Shown here piece after piece: positions 1-5,484 of a DNA stretch of 7,447 bases. Both the position numbers and the translations under genes were made by a program. The stretch is from the NCBI GenBank assembly GCA_036524155.1, contig DATDCV010000216.1, positions 1-7,447 on the forward strand, written 5' to 3'. Origin of the DNA: DATDCV01 sp036524155 (GTDB lineage Bacteria; Verrucomicrobiota; Verrucomicrobiia; Limisphaerales; UBA8199). The stretch's first letter is position 1, and every line of letters begins with the position of its first letter. The notes under the pieces are model-generated. The model worked only from the letters and a program-made list of their open reading frames with translations. It searched no databases and had not been told where the DNA came from.

Positions 1-519
1 GTCAAACGGCATACGCGTTTTCAACCGTATTTGCTGGGGGGGGGCCAGGAGCGCAGCCGGCGGGGCGGAACGGAGAACGTTGCCTACATAGCCGCCTTTG
101 GCCGGGCGGCTGAACTGGCGGTGGCGAACCTGGAGGAAGAAAACACACGGGTTCGTTCGTTGCGTGACCGGCTGGAAAAAGGAATTTTGACCCGGATCTC
201 GGGGAGCGGGCGTAACGGCGCGGAGGAACCTCGCCTGCCGAACACTGCCAACATCGCCTTCGAGGGAGTGGAAGCGGAGGGTATTTTGCTGCTGTTGGAC
301 CAGGCCGGCATTTGTGTTTCGAGCGGTTCGGCCTGTACAACCGGCTCCCTGGATCCTTCCCATGTGCTGGTCGCGATGGGTTGCAGCGCCGGTCGCGCAC
401 GCAGCAGCATCCGGTTCAGCCTGGGCATCGATAACACGGAGGCCGAAGTGGATTACGTGCTGAGGTGCCTGCCTCCCATCATCGAAAAGCTGCGAGCTCT
501 GGCACCCGCCCCAGGATAA
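1..519 (+). CDS. nifS: Cysteine desulfurase, NifS/IscS family (3' part only)
   Basis: PLP-dependent enzyme that takes sulfur from L-cysteine as a protein persulfide and passes it to Fe-S cluster assembly or tRNA thiolation. The 172 visible residues are the C-terminal part: the reading frame is open from base 1 and the 5' end is outside the window. Seen: LLGGGQERSRRGGTENV at residues 11-27, the usual glycine-rich segment; SSGSACTTGSLDPSHVL at 107-123, with the persulfide-forming Cys at 112 in the long active-site loop typical of NifS/IscS rather than SufS; and SSIRFSLG at 135-142. The stop is TAA at 517-519. It converges on the epimerase gene, with 75 bp between the two stops. The family is certain; whether it serves nitrogenase, general Fe-S assembly or MnmA cannot be told from this fragment. 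Confidence 0.95.
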   Translation, partial: VKRHTRFQPYLLGGGQERSRRGGTENVAYIAAFGRAAELAVANLEEENTRVRSLRDRLEKGILTRISGSGRNGAEEPRLPNTANIAFEGVEAEGILLLLDQAGICVSSGSACTTGSLDPSHVLVAMGCSAGRARSSIRFSLGIDNTEAEVDYVLRCLPPIIEKLRALAPAPG

Positions 520-594
520 GGATCCGACAGGGGCGCATCGGGAACCAGAGACGCGGCGGTGTATGCACGAGGCGCGAGGGCGTCACCGCCGAGT

Positions 595-1623
595 TCACTT
601 CGCTTCTTTTCGGTACCAGCTCATGGCGAGGTCGAGCCCCTCGCCGATCCGGCAGGCGGGATGGTATTCCAACAGTTGACGCGCCTTATCGATGCTGGCC
701 AGGGAGTGGCGGATGTCACCGGGGCGAAACTCCCGATGGACCGGCCGCTGTTCGGGGATTTCCGGGTCGACCCGGCGAACGGCGGTCTGCAAGAGATCGA
801 ACAGTTCGTTCAGCGTAGTGCGCTCGCCCAAGGCGACGTTGTATACCTGATTGATCGCGCCCGGCTTCGCGACCGTGGCGGCCAGGAGGTTCGCCTGGAC
901 AACATCATCGACATAGCAGAAATCGCGGCTGGTCTCGCCATCGCCGTTGATAAAAACCGGCTGGCGGTTGAGGAGCGACGCGATCCATTTCGGAATCACG
1001 GCCGCGTATGCGCCGGCCGGGTCCTGGCGTGGTCCAAACACGTTGAAATACCGCAACCCGACGCTGTTGAGGCCATAAACGCGCCAAGCAACCCCGGCAT
1101 AGATTTCGTCCATTAGCTTGGTGGCGGCATAGGGCGAGAGCGCATTGCCAATCTTGTCCTCAACTTTAGGCAATTGGGGGTCGTCGCCATAGACGGCGCT
1201 GCTGGAAGCATAGACAAACCGTTTGACCTTCGCATCCCTGGCCGCCATCAGGATGTTAAGAAATCCGGTCACGTTCGCGGCGTGTGAGCCGGCGGGGTTG
1301 CCGATCGAAGCCGGGACGGACCCGAGGGCCGCTTCGTGCAGCACATAATCAACTCCCGCGCAGGATTGCTGACAGATATCCAGGTTGTTGAGGTCCCCTT
1401 CCACCAGGATGAATTTCTTCCATTGGCGGTGGTCCAAATGCTGTCTGACTTCCTCCAGGTTGCTTTTGCGCCCAGTGGAGAAGTTATCAAGACCCACCAC
1501 GCGCTGGCCGAGCCTCAGCAGTGATTCCGCCAGGTTTGACCCGATGAATCCCGCGACCCCGGTCACGAGCCAGACTCGCGGGTCGCTCTTCAATTCAGAT
1601 TGCAGTTGTGTGTATGCTGACAT
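595..1623 (-). CDS. wbpP: UDP-N-acetylglucosamine C4-epimerase (WbpP/TviC-type, extended SDR)
   Basis: NAD-dependent enzyme that interconverts UDP-GlcNAc and UDP-GalNAc (or their uronic acids), supplying nucleotide sugars for surface polysaccharide. The 342-residue product is close in length to Pseudomonas WbpP (341) and resembles it along its whole length, as I remember that sequence. Seen: Rossmann motif GVAGFIG at 22-28; LDNFSTG at 45-51; SSS around 140-142; catalytic YAATK (Tyr165, Lys169); LRYFNVFGPRQDPAGAYAAV at 190-209; INGDGETSRDFCYVDD at 225-240. The ATG at 1621-1623 is chosen because MSAYTQLQSELKSDPRVW matches the WbpP N-terminus; an in-frame ATG at 1635 and a start near 1734 would add residues with no homology. 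No clear Shine-Dalgarno is seen. No other polysaccharide genes are in the window, so the exact substrate is inferred. Confidence 0.9.
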   Translation of the reverse strand: MSAYTQLQSELKSDPRVWLVTGVAGFIGSNLAESLLRLGQRVVGLDNFSTGRKSNLEEVRQHLDHRQWKKFILVEGDLNNLDICQQSCAGVDYVLHEAALGSVPASIGNPAGSHAANVTGFLNILMAARDAKVKRFVYASSSAVYGDDPQLPKVEDKIGNALSPYAATKLMDEIYAGVAWRVYGLNSVGLRYFNVFGPRQDPAGAYAAVIPKWIASLLNRQPVFINGDGETSRDFCYVDDVVQANLLAATVAKPGAINQVYNVALGERTTLNELFDLLQTAVRRVDPEIPEQRPVHREFRPGDIRHSLASIDKARQLLEYHPACRIGEGLDLAMSWYRKEAK

Positions 1624-1638
1624 CGGAACGCACATTCC

Positions 1639-1657
1639 ATTGCACCACAAGTGCAAT
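1639..1657. promoter_or_regulatory. 7-bp perfect inverted repeat before the epimerase gene
   Basis: ATTGCAC (1639-1645) and GTGCAAT (1651-1657) form a perfect inverted repeat with a 5-nt centre, 15 bp upstream of the epimerase start. It could be an operator or a hairpin in the leader of that mRNA. I found no second copy in the window and no convincing promoter next to it. The rest of 1658-1831 shows no gene; it must hold the promoters of the epimerase and of the tRNA, but I could not pick either one with confidence. Confidence 0.3.
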
Positions 1658-1831
1658 GCCCGGCAACGGACAACGGCCGACGCGATTTGCGGCACAGCCT
1701 GTTCCGAAAACGCCGAAGTCCGCGCAGCATGCACGAATTAAGCAGCAGGACAAGGCGGTTTTTGAGTGTGATCCTACTTGCATCCGGCAGACCGCTGTGG
1801 CAAGACTACGCGTGTCTGGCTATCCGTGGAT

Positions 1832-1907
1832 GGGGTCGTAGCTCAGTTGGTAGAGCGGCTGGTTCGCAATCAGCAGGTCAGGGGTTCGAATCCCCTCGGC
1901 TCCACCA
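1832..1907 (+). tRNA. tRNA-Ala (anticodon CGC), CCA encoded
   Basis: A 76-nt tRNA including the encoded CCA (1905-1907). The acceptor arms GGGGTCG and CGGCTCC pair over 7 bp and include the G3:U70 wobble pair that identifies alanine tRNAs. The D arm is GCTC...GAGC. The anticodon arm GCTGG / TCAGC closes the loop TTCGCAA, giving anticodon CGC at 1865-1867, which reads the Ala codon GCG. The T arm is AGGGG TTCGAAT CCCCT. All arms are intact, so the gene should still work even though an integrase gene lies directly downstream. Elements that integrate in tRNA genes normally restore the 3' end, which fits an intact tRNA here. Confidence 0.97.
1871..1907 (+). other. Possible attL of an integrated element (tRNA 3' end)
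   Basis: Inferred from position: the recombinase gene starts 53 bp after the tRNA and faces away from it, the usual arrangement at one end of an element inserted in a tRNA 3' end. The crossover would lie somewhere in the T arm to acceptor stem. I looked for a second copy of the segment CCCCTCGGCTCCACCA to the right and found none before 7447, so the partner attR is not in the window or has been lost. Confidence 0.4.
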
Positions 1908-1960
1908 CTCCACGAGATACATCACAAATCCCCACAAAAACCGGGCCAGAATGAACTTCT

Positions 1961-3289
1961 ATGGCTAAAACAAGCGGCAAGCGTCGGGTTGTCGTCGGTG
2001 ACCGCAAGCGCAGCAAAAGTGCATCAGAGAGTGCATCAGTGGGTGCATCATCCGCCTTCAAGTTCGATTACAAGGGGCGCCTTTGGACCATGGAACTGCG
2101 TGGCGCCGTCTGGTATCTGCGCGCCAAGATCGACAAAAAGCGCATCTTTCAATCGTGCGCGGCGGACAAGCGCGCGGCCGAGGCGGAAGCCAAGATCAAG
2201 ATTGACGCCGCGCTAGGCGGCCGCCTGGACGTTCTGCGCGCCAGCCTCAAGCGCCAGGAGGCGGCAACGCCGGCCTGCTGCATCGTGGGCGAGGTTCTCA
2301 GCACCTACGAGAACGCTACCGATCTCGACGTGGCAGCCGGCCCGCAGGCGCGCAACGTCCAGGCCATGCGCAACGCGATCCGCCGCGCTCTGGGCCTGCC
2401 CTTCCCTGAAAAAAAAGCCACGTTCGCCCACCGGCGCGCGCTGGATCTCCAGGTCGATAATCTTTCGTCGGCCATCTTCAAGCGCGAGCTGGCGGAGGAT
2501 TACTACTCGGATATGCGCACCCGCGCCAACAAGCTGCCGGACCAGACGGACCAGAACCGGCTCAAGCTGTCGGCTGGCTCGCTGCTGTTTCAGGGGTTGT
2601 CAGTGTTCAAGCCCGCGCTGCTGGCCAAGTACCGGCGCGCCGGCCTGGTGCTGCCCTCAACCTTGGAGGACTTTATCAAGGCCTGCCGCGCGGAGCGGCC
2701 TACGGGGCTCAACCACGGCTACAATCCCCCGCCGGAATCTGTCATCCGGCGCACGCTCCACGAATGGCTAAAGCTCGACGATCGAAACATGTTCATCGCT
2801 CTGGGCCTGGAGCTCGCCTGCGGCTTGCGTCGCTCTGAGGTAGTGCAGATCCGAAGCGAAATGCTCACGGTCTCGAACAAGCGCCCGCTGCTGGACGGTC
2901 GGCGCACCCAGGTCAAGGGGCAGACCGGCCGGATCGTCGTTCCACCGATCGATCCGTTCTGGACTCTGCTAATGCGGCGCATGAAGCGCGAAGGCTGGCA
3001 GGTTCCGGCGGGTCAGCTTCTGATCCAGGGCACGCCCACGCAGATTGACGACATGTTCCGCGGCATCGGCCATTGGCTGCGCGGCCTGGGGTGGGACACC
3101 CAAAAAACCAACCACGCCCTGCGCGCCTACAGCGGGTCGCTGGTGGCGATGAAATGGGACATTTACCGGGCCAGCGCCTGGCTGCGGCACGCCTCGGTCA
3201 AGGTGACGGAAGCGCACTATACACACTTCCTGAACGAGCGGGTGTTTACCCCGGAAAAAATCCGGGTCGCCTGGGCGCTCACTCGTTGA
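1961..3289 (+). CDS. Tyrosine recombinase / phage-type integrase
   Basis: Site-specific recombinase expected to integrate and excise a mobile element at the adjacent tRNA-Ala gene. The 442-residue protein has the full catalytic set in its C-terminal half: Arg290 in ACGLRRSEV, Lys319 in the turn TQVKGQTGR, His385 and Arg388 in NHALRAYSG, His410 in WLRHASVKV, and the nucleophile Tyr420 in TEAHYTH. The N-terminal ~55 residues are basic and Ser-rich, followed by a strand-rich YKGRLWTMELRGAVWYLRAK segment like an arm-type DNA-binding domain; the core-binding helices are roughly 105-240. It lacks the look and length (about 320-340 residues) of an integron IntI. The start is ATG 1961, with no good Shine-Dalgarno; a 5-codon ORF (1951-1968) overlaps it. 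All active-site residues are present, so it may be functional. Confidence 0.93.
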   Translation: MAKTSGKRRVVVGDRKRSKSASESASVGASSAFKFDYKGRLWTMELRGAVWYLRAKIDKKRIFQSCAADKRAAEAEAKIKIDAALGGRLDVLRASLKRQEAATPACCIVGEVLSTYENATDLDVAAGPQARNVQAMRNAIRRALGLPFPEKKATFAHRRALDLQVDNLSSAIFKRELAEDYYSDMRTRANKLPDQTDQNRLKLSAGSLLFQGLSVFKPALLAKYRRAGLVLPSTLEDFIKACRAERPTGLNHGYNPPPESVIRRTLHEWLKLDDRNMFIALGLELACGLRRSEVVQIRSEMLTVSNKRPLLDGRRTQVKGQTGRIVVPPIDPFWTLLMRRMKREGWQVPAGQLLIQGTPTQIDDMFRGIGHWLRGLGWDTQKTNHALRAYSGSLVAMKWDIYRASAWLRHASVKVTEAHYTHFLNERVFTPEKIRVAWALTR

Positions 3290-3310
3290 GGTCCAAGGCT
3301 GGCCTACCCA

Positions 3311-3352
3311 AGCCCGCAATTCGTTACGGAATGCGGGCTTTCTCGTCTTTGG
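3311..3352 (+). terminator. Rho-independent terminator of the integrase gene
   Basis: AGCCCGC (3311-3317) pairs with GCGGGCT (3333-3339), extended by ATTC/GAAT around a GTTACG loop with one bulged A, and is followed by a T-rich tail TTTCTCGTCTTT. It lies 21 bp after the integrase stop. It overlaps the last codons and the stop of the ribbon-helix-helix gene on the other strand. The T-tail exists only in the + direction, so it should mainly end the integrase transcript. Confidence 0.7.
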
Positions 3353-3530
3353 CCTGGTCGCGGCGAATCAGGTCCGCCACATAGGCAGAAAAGTTGCCGT
3401 TAAACCCTTTATACTGCATCATGCGATCCGCGCGCGCCCAAACAACGGCCGCGAGCGAAATCGTAGTGCGCACATTCCCTTCGGCCAGGCCTGTGGCCGC
3501 CTTCAACCCTTTCCTACGGCGCTGAGTCAT
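3324..3530 (-). CDS. Ribbon-helix-helix DNA-binding protein (downstream copy)
   Basis: A 68-residue protein with the ribbon-helix-helix (CopG/Arc-like) pattern: basic N-terminus, strand VRTTISL at 20-26, helix about 28-41, turn FNGN at 43-46, and second helix FSAYVADLIRRDQ at 47-59. Such proteins bind DNA as dimers through the strand and act as repressors, antitoxins or relaxosome factors. The start is ATG 3528-3530; GGGAG lies only one base upstream of it, unusually close for a ribosome binding site. It is the second gene of a pair with a paralogue 58 bp upstream (shared VRTxISL and SAYVAxLI) and converges on the integrase. No toxin or relaxase gene is adjacent, so a regulatory role in the integrated element is the simplest guess. 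Confidence 0.7.
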   Translation of the reverse strand: MTQRRRKGLKAATGLAEGNVRTTISLAAVVWARADRMMQYKGFNGNFSAYVADLIRRDQAKDEKARIP

Positions 3531-3588
3531 ACTCCCAAGATTTTAGAGCTTTCCCCGCTTAGTTTGTCAACCCATTTTCGGCAGTCGG

Positions 3589-3780
3589 TCATGGGGGCCT
3601 TTGTGCTTTGTAGCACTGGTAATCTATCTCGATCAACCGCGCCACGTAGGCGGAAATGTTGCGGCTTCGTTGGCAGCGGCCGTTCGCGTGCGCCATCCGG
3701 TACACGGCGAGTGGCAAACTGATCGAAGTCCGCACCGGCTTGAATCGGGGTCCCCGGCTTGTCGGTTCTGGTGGCTTCAT
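3589..3780 (-). CDS. Ribbon-helix-helix DNA-binding protein (upstream copy)
   Basis: A 63-residue paralogue of the next gene, with strand VRTSISL at 16-22, a helix about 24-36, and second helix RNISAYVARLIEIDYQ at 40-55. The turn between the helices differs and is two residues shorter than in the other copy. The start is uncertain: I chose ATG 3778-3780; an in-frame TTG at 3802-3804 would add 8 residues, and an ATG at 3806-3808 is out of frame. No strong Shine-Dalgarno precedes any of these. It is probably co-transcribed with the second copy from a promoter near 3805-3835. Function is inferred from fold only: a small DNA-binding regulator of the integrated element, or an antitoxin without a visible toxin. 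Confidence 0.6.
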   Translation of the reverse strand: MKPPEPTSRGPRFKPVRTSISLPLAVYRMAHANGRCQRSRNISAYVARLIEIDYQCYKAQRPP

Positions 3781-3803
3781 CTTCAAGCTTGACCGCGCAG
3801 TCA

Positions 3804-3833
3804 ATCATACTATATCATACTCCACATGCAACC
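3804..3833 (-). promoter_or_regulatory. Possible promoter and self-operator of the ribbon-helix-helix pair
   Basis: Read on the - strand, AGTATGAT occurs twice with a 10-bp period (complement of 3814-3821 and 3804-3811), one helical turn apart. The second copy includes a possible -10 box TATGAT, with TTGCAT 16 bp upstream as a weak -35. Ribbon-helix-helix proteins commonly bind short repeats spaced like this and repress their own promoters. GGAGTATGA also occurs at the start codon of the downstream copy (complement of 3527-3535). The repeat is seen directly; the operator role is inferred. Confidence 0.4.
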
Positions 3834-3848
3834 ACAAAACCCCATTTT

Positions 3849-4004
3849 GTGAGCAACGAAATCCCCCAGCATCTACTGCCTTTTGGGTTCCAGATCGGCG
3901 TGTTCCTGGCGGCCTGGCTTGGGTCGTTAGTGGTGTTTGGCGTGCCGATCCTCATCGGCTGGGCGATCTCGCGCTGGCGCCAGAGCCGGCGGGCGCGGTT
4001 ATGA
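3849..4004 (+). CDS. Possible small single-pass membrane protein
   Basis: A 51-residue ORF from a GTG start (3849-3851) to TGA (4002-4004). It has one long hydrophobic segment, from FQIGVFLAAWLGSLVVFG to ILIGWAI (about residues 14-40), followed by a basic tail SRWRQSRRARL, as expected of a membrane helix with a cytoplasmic positive end. There is no Shine-Dalgarno. A short ORF starting at ATG 3826 ends with a TGA that overlaps this GTG, which could allow translational coupling. I do not recognise the protein. The hydrophobic-then-basic pattern is the only support, so it may not be a gene. It lies between the integrase module and the first cassette core. Confidence 0.35.
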   Translation: MSNEIPQHLLPFGFQIGVFLAAWLGSLVVFGVPILIGWAISRWRQSRRARL

Positions 4005-4233
4005 TTGAGATTGGCGCCTCGGCGGACATTTGGCGGGAGACCCGCGCGGAGCTGGGCAAATGTGGTCCTCGTCCCCGGGAGGCGGGTGCGAAAGACACAT
4101 TTCTTTTGGTTTTTAATAAACGAACCAGATGAGCTATGCTTCTATCAACCGGAGTTGGAAATGAACAACTTACGACTGCAGAAACCAAGAATTTTACGGC
4201 GGTTAATAAACGAATGGCCGTCGCATAAACACA
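4005..4233. other. Non-coding stretch left of the cassette array, with a direct repeat
   Basis: No convincing gene is seen here. Base composition drops to AT-rich around 4100-4230. The 12-bp sequence TTAATAAACGAA occurs twice, at 4113-4124 and 4203-4214, exactly 90 bp apart. The stretch ends at the first cassette core, GTTCGGC at 4234-4240. Because the next four boundaries are palindromic attC sites and this one is not clearly so, it could be an attI-like primary site, a decayed attC, or the scar of an earlier rearrangement. I could not identify a cassette promoter in it. Confidence 0.4.
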
Positions 4234-4250
4234 GTTCGGCATAGCAAACA

Positions 4251-4640
4251 ATGCAGCCAGAGATTCTACCGCCGCCGTGGTCACTCTTCCTCGCACCGTG
4301 GGTTCTGTGGTTCCGTGCAGCAGCGGTGTCTTCGGCAGGATATTTTCTGTGTCGCTCTCGCAATTGGCTTGGGCTCGTCGTCGCGTGTGCCGTGGCTTAC
4401 TGGGCTTACAACTCGATTAGTTTAATGGTTGAATTCCGAAAGGAGCTCTTGAACGCCGACGGCGGGTTGGGCTACATGGTTCAGGCACATATCGCCCTGC
4501 TCATGCCGTACGCCTTTATGTTGCTTGGATTGCTGTTGAAGCGAAAAGGAAACGCCGAACCCGCCGCTTCACCGAATGTCGGCCCCGCGATCCCTGAGGC
4601 GAGTTCGGAGTCCGGGAAGGGGCCGCCATCGGTGAGCTGA
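4251..4640 (+). CDS. Cassette 1: small membrane protein of unknown function
   Basis: A 129-residue product with three likely membrane helices (about 10-32, 39-60, 77-96) and a charged stretch EFRKELLNADGG between helices 2 and 3. I do not recognise the family. The ATG lies 10 bp after the cassette core, with no Shine-Dalgarno, which is common in cassettes. The attC begins at codon 102, so the last 28 residues (Ala/Pro/Ser/Gly-rich, ending GKGPPSVS) are encoded by the recombination site itself and probably carry no fold. The stop is TGA at 4638-4640. Expression would depend on an upstream promoter and read-through from neighbouring cassettes. Confidence 0.75.
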   Translation: MQPEILPPPWSLFLAPWVLWFRAAAVSSAGYFLCRSRNWLGLVVACAVAYWAYNSISLMVEFRKELLNADGGLGYMVQAHIALLMPYAFMLLGLLLKRKGNAEPAASPNVGPAIPEASSESGKGPPSVS

Positions 4641-4649
4641 GCGTTAGGC
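4554..4649 (+). other. attC site of cassette 1
   Basis: The site is 96 nt long. The left box is GCCGAAC (4554-4560) and the right core GTTAGGC (4643-4649). The inner arms 4561-4586 and 4619-4642 are inverted repeats: TCACCGAATG on the left matches the complement of CATCGGTGA on the right, and GGCCCC pairs with GGGGCC. Two extra unpaired bases sit on the left arm (a T at 4568/4569 and an A at 4575/4576). The 32-nt centre is the terminal loop. It overlaps the 3' end of the cassette 1 gene. Confidence 0.88.
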
Positions 4650-4659
4650 GGATTGCGAA

Positions 4660-4974
4660 ATGAGCGAAATATTCACATGGATCGGTGGCATTCTCCTGGG
4701 TGTTCCGGTTTACCTTGGCGGGCTACTGGTGTGGCCCGCCTGTGCGTATTTCTGGCGCGGAAAAATGCGGCGAGGCCGCGTCTTGCGCTGGGCCTTCGCT
4801 GGGCAGCTGTTGCTTTTGCTAGTGCTGATCGGCTTCTTCGTTTTTTCGCGCGGCATACTTGAGCATCAGTATTATTGGCTGATGTGCATGATCATACTGA
4901 ACGTCTTGTTTCTGCCGTTTCACGTTGGCGCAGCCATTTATGACTATTTCCGAAGCGAGGTTCATCGCGCCTAA
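4660..4974 (+). CDS. Cassette 2: small membrane protein of unknown function
   Basis: A 104-residue, very hydrophobic protein with three or four likely membrane helices: about 6-31, 44-64, and 71-94 in one long stretch. The loop WRGKMRRGRVLRW (32-44) is strongly basic and so probably cytoplasmic. No family is recognised. The ATG starts 10 bp after the core GTTAGGC; no Shine-Dalgarno is visible. The TAA stop (4972-4974) lies inside the left box GCCTAAC of the attC, the typical compact end of a cassette gene. Like the cassette 1 and 4 proteins it is a small membrane protein, but they share no obvious sequence. Confidence 0.78.
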   Translation: MSEIFTWIGGILLGVPVYLGGLLVWPACAYFWRGKMRRGRVLRWAFAGQLLLLLVLIGFFVFSRGILEHQYYWLMCMIILNVLFLPFHVGAAIYDYFRSEVHRA

Positions 4975-5064
4975 CAACTCGAGGCACCGAATGAGCGGCA
5001 ACGACATCAGTTTCGAATTTGGGCACCAGGGCATGCCGCTCATCGGTGCTCTTCATCGTTATGC
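4969..5064 (+). other. attC site of cassette 2
   Basis: The site is 96 nt long. The left box is GCCTAAC (4969-4975) and the right core GTTATGC (5058-5064). Left arm GCACCGAATGAGCGGCA (4984-5000) matches the complement of TGCCGCTCATCGGTGC (5034-5049) with one extra A on the left. A second extra base (G) next to GAG is possible. The loop spans 5001-5033. This is the clearest palindrome of the four. Confidence 0.92.
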
Positions 5065-5085
5065 TCTATGAGGTGGACCCGCATC

Positions 5086-5394
5086 ATGTATATCGAGCGG
5101 AAGGCTGGTGGCCTGACCGGAGAGGCCAGGATCGGTCGCGTCCGGTCCAACAAGACTGGCCGGACTCTATTTTATCGAGATCAGGTTTTCCGGCGGATCG
5201 TCGGAGGCGGTTTCAAATCCAACTACTACGACGAGGCGACTGGAGAGGATTACTGGATTTCCGGCTGCAAACGACGAGGTGGCGACCAACTGTATGCCAC
5301 GAATGTTCCCATCGAGATCGATGATGACGTGCGAGTTGAGTATTGGCGCGACATTCGTCGTATGCCAGAGAGGGTAGATGAGAAGAGCGCATAA
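5086..5394 (+). CDS. Cassette 3: small conserved protein, MYIERKxGGLTG family
   Basis: A 102-residue soluble protein. The pattern MYIERKAGGLTGEARIGRV, KTGRTLFYRDQVF, GGFKSNYYD, ATGEDYWISGCKRRGGD, IDDDVRVEYWRDIR resembles a family of roughly 95-residue uncharacterised proteins that I recall from many bacterial genomes, sometimes mislabelled as a deoxyxylulose-phosphate synthase; it is far too short for that enzyme. Function is unknown. I chose ATG 5086 because family members start at MYIE and AGGTGG (5071-5076) lies 9 bases upstream as a ribosome binding site; an in-frame ATG at 5068, 3 bp after the core, would add six residues. The TAA stop (5392-5394) lies within the attC box GCATAAC. Confidence 0.85.
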   Translation: MYIERKAGGLTGEARIGRVRSNKTGRTLFYRDQVFRRIVGGGFKSNYYDEATGEDYWISGCKRRGGDQLYATNVPIEIDDDVRVEYWRDIRRMPERVDEKSA

Positions 5395-5484
5395 CGAGGC
5401 AGTTGAGCGGATGGCGGCGGACAGGCAGCTTTCCCGCTTTCGTATGGGCAGTGCCGCCGCCCCCACTCACTTCTTACGTTACAC
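5389..5484 (+). other. attC site of cassette 3
   Basis: The site is 96 nt long. The left box is GCATAAC (5389-5395) and the right core GTTACAC (5478-5484). On the left TTGAGCGGATGGCGGCGG (5403-5420) pairs with CCGCCGCCCCCACTCA (5454-5469), leaving an extra T and an extra A on the left arm, the same two bases and nearly the same spacing as in the cassette 1 site. The loop is 5421-5453. The core departs from GTTRRRY at one position. Confidence 0.87.

Noticed and set aside
555..590. GGCGGTG...CACCGCC hairpin between the converging desulfurase and epimerase genes as a terminator
   Set aside because: The 22-nt loop is long and there is no T-rich tail on either strand; a terminator role is not supported.
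559..1116. Long + strand reading frame opposite the epimerase
   Set aside because: It is the mirror of a well-supported epimerase gene and shows no protein family of its own.
1624..1734. N-terminal extension of the epimerase by 37 residues
   Set aside because: The extension has no match to the family, and the ATG at 1621-1623 aligns with the known WbpP start.
1961..3289. The tyrosine recombinase as the integron integrase IntI
   Set aside because: It is about 100 residues too long, has an arm-binding type N-terminus and sits at a tRNA; I do not see the IntI-specific insert.
3527..3808. 93-residue - strand frame from ATG 3808 covering the upstream ribbon-helix-helix gene
   Set aside because: The competing frame holds the clear ribbon-helix-helix pattern shared with its neighbour; this one shows none.
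4180..4240. A short attC-like fold using TTTTACGGCGG and CCGTCGCATAAA before the first core
   Set aside because: Pairing is patchy, the two extra bases fall on the right arm instead of the left, and no left box has a matching upstream core.
4005..4244. Possible 79-residue + strand gene starting at TTG
   Set aside because: Weak start, no ribosome binding site, no recognisable domain, and it runs over the first cassette core and across both direct repeats.
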